Positions 43,560-49,572 of a DNA stretch of 49,572 bases are shown here, one piece after another. The stretch lies in contig JAQTOC010000001.1 of the NCBI GenBank assembly GCA_028713535.1, positions 1 through 49,572 of the forward strand, read 5' to 3'. The notes beneath the pieces are model-generated. The model saw only the letters and a program-made list of their open reading frames with translations, had not been told where the DNA came from and did not search any database. Source of the DNA: Candidatus Nanoarchaeia archaeon. Its GTDB lineage: Archaea; Nanobdellota; Nanobdellia; SCGC-AAA011-G17; JACPNG01. Numbering within the stretch: position 1 is the stretch's first letter; the number at the start of each line of letters is the position of its first letter. The translations under genes were made by a program, and so were the position numbers.

Positions 43560-44111
43560 TTATATCTCTGGCAGAATGTCAAGTAGATTCCTATAAACAA
43601 TTCCAAATTGTTTAATGAGTTCGGTTTTGTCTTCCAGACAGGGCTTTCCTTTTAATTTATCTAGATGGTAATCTAAGACTAGCTCTGAGCTTGGGAGATG
43701 ATGAATTAAGAGTCTTTCTTCTAGCAAACCATCTAAATTTTTCTTTTTGAATCCGTTTGCATCATTGAGGAAATAAGAAAAGTCTGCATCTTGATCGCAC
43801 CAATGCTCTCCAAGGTTTAATGTAATGACATTTCCTGTGCCTTTGTCAGCAGAACAAGAGAAACACATAAATTTTTCAGCTGAGCGATTGTTTCCAACAG
43901 GAATTGGAGAAACCATTAAAATATGAGGGTATTCATTATTAATTTCTTCTTTTAATTCTTCTTTAAGTATTATCTTTTTAAATTCTTCTTCAGTTTTTGT
44001 AAGCTTGTTAGCTTGGGAGGTAAATTTGTAAATGGTGGCGAATTCTTTTTCTCCCACAATAACCACTGGAGGATAAGTTTTTACTTCTTCGATAACTGGG
44101 CTGCTTACCAT
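43560..44111 (-). CDS. Hypothetical protein, 183 aa, Cys-containing
   Basis: Soluble alpha/beta protein with a FSCSADKGTGNVITLNLGEHWCDQD segment (about 80-105) containing Cys and His, and a C-terminal DYHLDKLKGKPCLED region. No membrane segment or recognisable motif. It starts on the minus strand divergent from the radical SAM gene and ends before the CorA promoter. Unknown function. Confidence 0.65.
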   Translation of the reverse strand: MVSSPVIEEVKTYPPVVIVGEKEFATIYKFTSQANKLTKTEEEFKKIILKEELKEEINNEYPHILMVSPIPVGNNRSAEKFMCFSCSADKGTGNVITLNLGEHWCDQDADFSYFLNDANGFKKKNLDGLLEERLLIHHLPSSELVLDYHLDKLKGKPCLEDKTELIKQFGIVYRNLLDILPEI

Positions 44112-44190
44112 ATTTCTTTCTAAAATACCCAGTTTATAATGTTTTTGAGGCTGTAAAGCAACGATTGCAAAATTAATTCTTAAGGGAAGG

Positions 44191-44205
44191 TTTTTATATC
44201 ATTAA
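44191..44205 (+). promoter_or_regulatory. TATA-like box of the radical SAM gene
   Basis: TTTTTATATCATTAA is centred about 28 bases before ATG 44224, consistent with a leaderless transcript. Confidence 0.4.
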
Positions 44206-44223
44206 TACGTTCCTTTTTTATTA

Positions 44224-45702
44224 ATGAACATTCTTATGGTTTATCCTTGGTATCCAGACACGTTCTGGAGTTTTAGATATGCATTAAAATTTGTCTCTAA
44301 AAAGGCTGTTTTTCCTCCTCTAGGATTGTTAACTGTTGCTTCTTTACTGCCTAAGAGATGGAACAAGAAAGTTGTTGATCTGAATGTAAGAAGTTTGAAA
44401 GACGAGGATATTTTGTGGGCAGATTATGTTTTCATTAGCGCAATGATGGTCCAGGAAAAAAGTGCAAAGGAAGTTATTGACAGAGTTAAGTCATTCAACA
44501 AGAAAATTGTTGCTGGAGGGCCTGCCTTTACAACAAGCCCTGAAATCTTTAAAGATGTTGATCATTTTGTCTTGAATGAGGCAGAGATTACCCTGCCTTT
44601 GTTTTTGAAAGATCTGGAGAATGGCACTTTGAAAAAGAATTATAGCTCTGAAGAAAGGCCAGACATAACTAAAACTCCGATACCTTCCTGGAACTTGATT
44701 AATTTCAAGGATTATTTGACCATGCCTATCCAGTATTCAAGAGGATGCCCATATAACTGCGAGTTTTGTGATATCATAATCCTGAATGGAAGGATTCCAA
44801 GAACTAAAACTGCAGAACAGATTATAAATGAATTCCAAATTCTTTATGATTTGGGATGGAGAGATTCTGTTTTTGTTGTTGATGATAATTTTATTGGCAA
44901 CAAGGAAAATGTAAAAAAATTACTGCCTTATCTTGCCAGATGGCAGAGAAAACACAACTATCCTTTTAAATTATTTACTGAGGCAAGTGTTAATTTAGCT
45001 GATGATCCAGAATTAATGAGACTAATGAGCCTTGCTAATTTTAACAAGGTTTTTCTTGGAATTGAAACTCCAAACGTTGAAAGCTTAAGAGAATGCGACA
45101 AGATGTTAAATGTGAATAAAGACCTGGGAGAATCTGTGAGGAAAATCCAGAGGAACGGAATGCAGGTCATGGGAGGATTTATTGTTGGCTTTGACAATGA
45201 TAATGAAAGCATTTTTGATACCCAGATTAAGTTCATACAACAAATTGGAGTTGCTACTGCAATGGTTGGATTGTTGACTGCAATGCCGCAGACAAGATTA
45301 TGGCACAGATTAAAAAAAGAAGGAAGATTAACTAAAATGACGACTGGAGAAAATACTGATGGTAGCTTGAATTTTATTCCTAAGATGGGAAAGGAAAAAT
45401 TAATTAAAGGTTACAAGGAAATTATAAAAACAATTTACAGCAACAAGAATTATTACAAAAGAGTCTGGACTTTTATCAAGAATTACAAACCCACTGTTAA
45501 AAGCAAGGTTAGGATTTGTGATATACGTTCTTTTTTGAAAAGCATATGGTTTATAGGAATTTTTTCTAAGGCTAGATTTTATTACTGGAAATTATTGATT
45601 AAGACCGGAATTAGAAAACCAAGAGCTTTTTCCATTGCAGTTGAGTTGGCTATTGAAGGCTCTCATTATGAGAAAGTTGCCAGAAGAGTTTTAGCAGTTT
45701 AA
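44224..45702 (+). CDS. B12-binding-domain radical SAM protein
   Basis: 492-residue radical SAM enzyme. The N-terminal 150 residues form a cobalamin-binding-like domain (NILMVYPWYPD at the start, VVDLNVRSL, IVAGGPAFTTSP). The [4Fe-4S] motif is YSRGCPYNCEFCDI, cysteines CxxxCxxC at about 176-183, followed by the SAM barrel with KVFLGIETPN and MGGFIVGFDND. A C-terminal helical extension of ~100 residues is typical of the BchE/HpnR-like group with DUF4070-like tails. Such enzymes often methylate or rearrange carbon skeletons. Substrate is unknown. Its stop interlocks with the opposing Cys-rich gene (TTAA, 45699-45702). Confidence 0.9.
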   Translation: MNILMVYPWYPDTFWSFRYALKFVSKKAVFPPLGLLTVASLLPKRWNKKVVDLNVRSLKDEDILWADYVFISAMMVQEKSAKEVIDRVKSFNKKIVAGGPAFTTSPEIFKDVDHFVLNEAEITLPLFLKDLENGTLKKNYSSEERPDITKTPIPSWNLINFKDYLTMPIQYSRGCPYNCEFCDIIILNGRIPRTKTAEQIINEFQILYDLGWRDSVFVVDDNFIGNKENVKKLLPYLARWQRKHNYPFKLFTEASVNLADDPELMRLMSLANFNKVFLGIETPNVESLRECDKMLNVNKDLGESVRKIQRNGMQVMGGFIVGFDNDNESIFDTQIKFIQQIGVATAMVGLLTAMPQTRLWHRLKKEGRLTKMTTGENTDGSLNFIPKMGKEKLIKGYKEIIKTIYSNKNYYKRVWTFIKNYKPTVKSKVRICDIRSFLKSIWFIGIFSKARFYYWKLLIKTGIRKPRAFSIAVELAIEGSHYEKVARRVLAV

Positions 45703-46073
45703 TCAAACTGTACTTCACAATTATCTGTACATTCACAAAGTTTAGTTCCGTCTTCGTGTGCTTCACCAAAGTCATTACACTTATACCTTACTCCGGGGAA
45801 TCTGTTTTTACATACATTTTCTGTTAAACAAGACTTCTTGATTTTGAAAACATCGTCTTGGAGAAGGTTTAAAGATTCTTGTAACCCCTTTGTTTCGAGT
45901 CTACAATCATCTCTTTCTTTTAACAACTGTTCCCTTTCTGAGAGAAATCTTTGATTGCTTTCTGACAAGGTAGAAATTTCATTGTTTAGTTGTTTGTATT
46001 TACAGACTCCAAATATTATTGCAATAAGTAAAATTACTACAAGAACAATAATCAGGATTTTCTCCAATTTCAT
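45699..46073 (-). CDS. Membrane-anchored coiled-coil protein with Cys-rich tail
   Basis: A 124-residue protein with an N-terminal membrane helix (about 5-25), a coiled coil (about 28-78), and a C-terminal Cys-rich module with six Cys (CLTENVC, KFR-type GVRYKCNDFG, LCECTDNC). The orientation would place the Cys module outside. Likely an envelope component. It faces the radical SAM gene and has a TATA box 25 bases from ATG 46073. Confidence 0.7.
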   Translation of the reverse strand: MKLEKILIIVLVVILLIAIIFGVCKYKQLNNEISTLSESNQRFLSEREQLLKERDDCRLETKGLQESLNLLQDDVFKIKKSCLTENVCKNRFPGVRYKCNDFGEAHEDGTKLCECTDNCEVQFD

Positions 46074-46094
46074 AAATTTAAGAAGAAGATTTAA

Positions 46095-46131
46095 TTTAAA
46101 TAGGTTGCGGGGATTAATAAACTATTTAAAC
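46095..46131. promoter_or_regulatory. Two back-to-back TATA boxes between the 45699 gene and fen1
   Basis: TTTAAATAGG (46095-46104) lies about 25 bases from the minus-strand ATG 46073. CTATTTAAA (46122-46130) lies about 26 bases from ATG 46152. Confidence 0.45.
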
Positions 46132-46151
46132 AATCCATCTATTATTTAATT

Positions 46152-47165
46152 ATGGGCCTTAAGATAACTGACTTGGTTCATAGAAAAGAACTAAAATGGG
46201 AAGATCTGAAAAATAAAAAAATCGCTGTAGATTCTTCTCAGATGTTATATCAGTTTGCAACAACAATAAGGCAGTCAGATGGAACTCCATTGATGGATAA
46301 TAAAGGAAGAATAACAAGCCATTTAATGGGTTTGATGAATAGAATACCTAATCTAATGGAGAAACAGATAAAATTAGTTTTTGTTTTTGATGGAAAACCT
46401 CCAATATTAAAACTGACTGAAACAGAAGACAGAGAACACAAGAAAAGACTGGCTGAAGAAAAACTACAACAGGCAAAGCAGGAAGAAGACATAGAAGGAA
46501 TGTACAAGTATTCAAGACAGACTGTAAGAATTACAAAGGAAATGAGCGAAGATGCAAAAGAATTGATAAAAGCATTTGGATTACCTGTAATACAAGCACC
46601 TTCTGAAGCTGAGGCTCAGGCAAGCTTTATGGCTGAAAAAGGCGATGTTTACGGAGTTTCAAGCTCTGATTATGATTGCTTGGTTTATGGTACTCCCAGA
46701 TTAATTTATAATTTAACCTCTGCTACAAAGAAAAAACTGAAAGGAGGAGGTTATGTCAATGTTTATCCTGAAATGATTGAACTTAGTGAAGTTTTAAATG
46801 ACTTGGGAATTAGCCAGGATCAATTGCTTGTTTTAGCTATTTTGACTGGAACTGATTATAATAAAGGGGGAGTTAAAGGAATTGGGCCTAAAACTGCCTT
46901 GAAATTAGTTAAGCAACACAAAAACTTTGATGAAATTTTTAAAGAAGTTAAGGCTGAATTTAACTGGAAAGAGATTTATGCTGTTTTCAAGTCAATGCCT
47001 ATCATGAAAAACTACCAGATAAAATGGAATGAGCCTGATTCTGAGAAGATCAAGAAAATATTGGTTGATGAACATGAGTTTAATGAAGAAAGAGTTGACA
47101 GTGTTTTGGAGAAACTGGAAAAAAGAGAAAAAGGGCAGAAAGGACTGTTTGATTTTGGAAGATGA
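46152..47165 (+). CDS. fen: Flap endonuclease 1
   Basis: Structure-specific nuclease that removes 5' flaps in lagging-strand maturation and repair. Conserved acidic residues are visible: N-terminal KKIAVDSSQMLYQF and FVFDGKPP, the internal APSEAEAQASFMAEKG (two Glu) and SSSDYDCLVYG (two Asp), then GTDYNKGGVKGIGPKTAL, a helix-hairpin-helix. The C-terminus carries QKGLFDF, a PIP box for the sliding clamp. 337 residues is standard. Confidence 0.95.
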   Translation: MGLKITDLVHRKELKWEDLKNKKIAVDSSQMLYQFATTIRQSDGTPLMDNKGRITSHLMGLMNRIPNLMEKQIKLVFVFDGKPPILKLTETEDREHKKRLAEEKLQQAKQEEDIEGMYKYSRQTVRITKEMSEDAKELIKAFGLPVIQAPSEAEAQASFMAEKGDVYGVSSSDYDCLVYGTPRLIYNLTSATKKKLKGGGYVNVYPEMIELSEVLNDLGISQDQLLVLAILTGTDYNKGGVKGIGPKTALKLVKQHKNFDEIFKEVKAEFNWKEIYAVFKSMPIMKNYQIKWNEPDSEKIKKILVDEHEFNEERVDSVLEKLEKREKGQKGLFDFGR

Positions 47166-47223
47166 ATAAATCTTATATTCTGATGTGAGATAGTTTTATT
47201 AATTTTTCTTACCTTAATTTTTT

Positions 47224-48621
47224 ATGGATTTGAACAAGATTGGCAGGGTTAAATGGTATCATGATGTTTCTAACCAGAGAAGCCCTGTATATGTAGGATG
47301 GGCTTTAATGAATTGCTTTGCAGAACATAATGAGTATTATGGCAGAACGATAAAAGACTGCATGTTTGCCTTTGAAAATGTTTGTGTTACAAGAATATGT
47401 TATTCTGAGAGAGATATCAAAGAAGGAGCTGAAGCATTATTGAGGAACTATTCTGGAGATCATTTGTTTTTAGAGAAAACTGAAAAAATTGTTTTGGACA
47501 GAGGCAAGAAATTCATTGAAACTTCAAGGCAGGGATGGCTGAACAGCAAGGATAAAGACTTAAAAGATTTGTTGAAGAGTCTAAAAATTATCCAAGATTA
47601 CAGGACCAAGTTTTTTGCTTATTCAATGATACCTGAATTATCTGCTGAAATACTTGGGGAAAGATTTGATGAAGAATTAATAAAACAATTTGGAAATAAG
47701 TCTTCAGAATATGGGGCTATTTTGTCTATTCCAAGAGAATCTGAATTAAGAAGAGCAGAAAGAGAGCTTGTTGATATTTCCAAAAAAAAGAATTTTAATT
47801 CTTTGTTAAAAGATTATGTTAAAAAATATTTTTGGATCAGCAACAACTATATTGACACAGTCTATCTTGATGAAAAGTATTTTAGGAATAAACTCGAGGG
47901 AATTGATATGAATGCATCCTTGGATTTATCAAAGAAAAAGAAGTTAATGGATTCTTTGAAGGATAAAAAATACGATACTCTTAGGGCCATAACCGACATC
48001 ATCGAATCTTTGGCGTTTATTCAGGACTACAGGAAAAAAGTTTTCATGGAGACTAGTTATTATACGAATGAGATCCTGAGAATCATTGGGAAGGAAAAAG
48101 GCTATGAATTAATGGATATGTTCTTGTTTAATCCAGACGAAATGTATGACCTGAAAAGAACGGTTGTTTCTGATGAAGAATTAAGCAGAAGACGAAAAAA
48201 GATTGTTTTTTATTATCACGAGGGGGATTTTGGATTTTACAGCGGAGAGGAAGCTGTTAAAGTTGAAAATATGATTGCACCACTGAAAATCCCTGAAGGG
48301 AGAGTATTTAACGGGCGAGGGACTTATCCTGGAAAAATTAAGGGAGAGGCGAGAGTTATTAAGAGTTTTACAGAATTAAATACCTTGAAACAAGGAGAAA
48401 TTCTTGTTACAGGAAATACTACTCCAGATTATCTTCCTTTTTTAAAAAGAGCAAGAGCGATTATTACTGAAAAAGGCGGGTTGACTTGCCATGCTGCGAT
48501 TATTTCAAGAGAGCTAAAAGTTCCTTGTATAGTGGGTGTAAGTAATATTACTTTGGCTTTAAAGACAGGGGATATGATTGAGGTAGATTCAGAGAAAGGA
48601 GTTGTGAAAAAGATAAAATGA
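47224..48621 (+). CDS. Stand-alone phosphohistidine swivel-domain protein D
   Basis: 465-residue relative of A, B and C. The N-terminal helical region has AFIQDYRKKVFME and ELMDMFLFNPDEMYDL, the linker-type helices. The C-terminal swivel domain begins near GRGTYPGKIKGEARVI with phospho-His motif EKGGLTCHAAIISRELKVPC (His about 425), and ends DMIEVDSEKGVVKKIK. ATP-grasp and PEP barrel are missing. It follows fen1 on the same strand (58-base gap) and its stop overlaps the start of gene E (ATGA, 48618-48621). Confidence 0.85.
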   Translation: MDLNKIGRVKWYHDVSNQRSPVYVGWALMNCFAEHNEYYGRTIKDCMFAFENVCVTRICYSERDIKEGAEALLRNYSGDHLFLEKTEKIVLDRGKKFIETSRQGWLNSKDKDLKDLLKSLKIIQDYRTKFFAYSMIPELSAEILGERFDEELIKQFGNKSSEYGAILSIPRESELRRAERELVDISKKKNFNSLLKDYVKKYFWISNNYIDTVYLDEKYFRNKLEGIDMNASLDLSKKKKLMDSLKDKKYDTLRAITDIIESLAFIQDYRKKVFMETSYYTNEILRIIGKEKGYELMDMFLFNPDEMYDLKRTVVSDEELSRRRKKIVFYYHEGDFGFYSGEEAVKVENMIAPLKIPEGRVFNGRGTYPGKIKGEARVIKSFTELNTLKQGEILVTGNTTPDYLPFLKRARAIITEKGGLTCHAAIISRELKVPCIVGVSNITLALKTGDMIEVDSEKGVVKKIK

Positions 48622-49572
48622 AATCTGAAGTTAATCCTGAAAAATATGTACGTGTTTTTGGTGGTCCAGGAATGCCCTTTATAACTTCTTATATGTTTGC
48701 AAAGCATTACAGAACCATAGATTTTTTAATAACATGGAAAGATAACTTGTGGACTGCATTTCTTGAAAAGAAAATGCTTGAGAAAACTTTGAAAGATGGA
48801 ATTAAATTTTATTCTAACAAGGAGAATATCAGAAGGTTTAGAAAAGATTATGAAAATCACTTTAAAAGATCCATCCCTTTTTTTGAAGATTTAGTTAGGA
48901 GAAAAAGAATAACTAAAGCAGAGTCAATCGAGTTCTTCAAACATGCAGGTAAAACATTGTCACTTTATGTTAAATGCGAGTTCTTTTATTTGGATAGGGC
49001 ATTCAGAGAATCCAAGCATAATAAAAAATTAAAAGAAAATCTTTTGGATTTTGATAAATTCAAGAATCCGGGCAAGGAGCAGATAATAAGGGTTTATTTT
49101 GATTCAAATTCGTACATTTATAGGTTTTTGAAAGTACTAAGCAAGCAATTTAAAATTTCTTTTGAGGATTTAATTGCGTATAGGTCTGAAGAGATTTTGG
49201 ATTTATTCAACAAAAAGAGAGTATTAAATTGGGAACTTGCCAAACGAAAGAAATTTTACATATTAATGGACAGAAATATGCGAGTAAATATTTTATATGA
49301 CAATTCTTATAAAAAAATAATAGACTTTATGGTTCCAAAGATTGAACCTAAAACTGTATTGAGAGGAACAATTGCAAGTAGAGGAAGATGTGTTGGAAAG
49401 GTGAAACTATTTAATCATGGTTATGAGTTTTATAAGGTAGATAGACTAGTCCAGGAAATGGATAAAGGAGATGTTTTGGTAACAGAAACTACATCTCCGG
49501 AGCTGGTTGTTGCATGCAAGAAGGCAGGGGCAATAGTTACTAATGAAGGAGGTTTGTTATCTCATGCTGCAA
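48618..49572 (+). CDS. Stand-alone phosphohistidine swivel-domain protein E (3' partial)
   Basis: Open frame from ATG 48618, translationally coupled to gene D, with no stop before the right edge. The first ~245 residues are helical and basic (begin MKSEVNPEKYVRVFGG). The swivel domain starts near LRGTIASRGRCVGKVKL and reaches GDVLVTETTSPELVV and TNEGGLLSHAA at the very end, that is, the phospho-His motif with its His present. The rest of the swivel domain and the stop lie outside the window. As seen, it has no ATP-grasp domain; absence of a PEP barrel after the swivel domain cannot be confirmed. Confidence 0.82.
   Translation, partial: MKSEVNPEKYVRVFGGPGMPFITSYMFAKHYRTIDFLITWKDNLWTAFLEKKMLEKTLKDGIKFYSNKENIRRFRKDYENHFKRSIPFFEDLVRRKRITKAESIEFFKHAGKTLSLYVKCEFFYLDRAFRESKHNKKLKENLLDFDKFKNPGKEQIIRVYFDSNSYIYRFLKVLSKQFKISFEDLIAYRSEEILDLFNKKRVLNWELAKRKKFYILMDRNMRVNILYDNSYKKIIDFMVPKIEPKTVLRGTIASRGRCVGKVKLFNHGYEFYKVDRLVQEMDKGDVLVTETTSPELVVACKKAGAIVTNEGGLLSHAA

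Noticed and set aside
18830-48621. Annotating the swivel proteins as PEP synthase or PPDK
   Set aside because: Only the mobile phosphohistidine domain is present; the ATP-grasp and PEP-binding domains needed for either activity are absent.
1-49572. CRISPR arrays, insertion sequences and integrase/att sites
   Set aside because: No regularly spaced direct repeats, transposase motifs or integrase genes were seen on reading the sequence.

Overview
The window is an AT-rich, densely packed archaeal chromosome segment. The archaeal signature genes are a Methanocaldococcus-type TyrRS, family-B DNA polymerase, FEN1, a Hef-type helicase-nuclease, RadB, PAN, Cdc48, a PAC2 protein, PRC-barrel, GGPP synthase, geranylgeranyl reductase and FlaI/FlaJ-type pilus genes. 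Many start codons lie about 26 nt from the centre of a TATA-like box, as expected for leaderless archaeal transcripts. Gene compactness and the small Cys-rich, membrane-anchored exported proteins suggest a DPANN archaeon (Woesearchaeota/Pacearchaeota-like). That placement is an inference and was not tested by phylogeny.

Layout. 1-2385: PfkB sugar/nucleoside kinase (cut by the left edge), S-adenosylhomocysteine hydrolase and a small OB-fold membrane protein. 2386-3191: an isolated unknown gene with its own strong SD, a tiny upstream ORF and a hairpin/T-tract terminator. 3323-6755: tyrS, pan, ureohydrolase and thpR as one operon, facing hef (6747-8723). 8775-10763: small membrane protein, degenerate M50-like protein, TraB-like protein and PRC-barrel. 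10799-18088: three paralogous membrane proteins, two coiled-coil proteins and a FlaI/FlaJ-type ATPase and platform, forming a type IV pilus/archaellum-like locus. 18091-21332: PAC2 protein, a stand-alone phosphohistidine swivel-domain protein, two unknowns and a winged-helix protein. 21531-27764: prenyl-lipid genes (UppS, GGPP synthase, geranylgeranyl reductase) interleaved with a phosphoesterase, a pilin-like exported protein and topoisomerase IA. 27914-30767: surface/exported proteins (SGNH esterase, TSP1-like, tail-fibre-like). 30894-40621: radB, cdc48, then a minus-strand run of polB, swivel protein, map, LMW-PTP-like gene and another swivel protein. 40668-44111: PLP decarboxylase, ProC-like reductase, CorA and an unknown. 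44224-49572: radical SAM protein, Cys-rich membrane protein, fen1 and two more swivel proteins, the last cut by the right edge.

The strongest candidate for something undescribed is the set of five divergent proteins made of a helical domain plus a PEP-utiliser phosphohistidine (swivel) domain. All five keep the phospho-acceptor His motif, but none has the ATP-grasp or PEP-binding domains that normally phosphorylate it. Other organisational signals are six of ten convergent gene pairs interlocked by a 4-nt TTAA/TTAG stop overlap, pairs of divergent genes apparently sharing one TATA box midway between their starts, and two genes whose reading frame extends upstream of any canonical start to an ATC codon at the same distance from a GGTGA motif. 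No tRNA, rRNA, CRISPR array or insertion sequence was recognised. No gene-free stretch exceeds about 200 bases.
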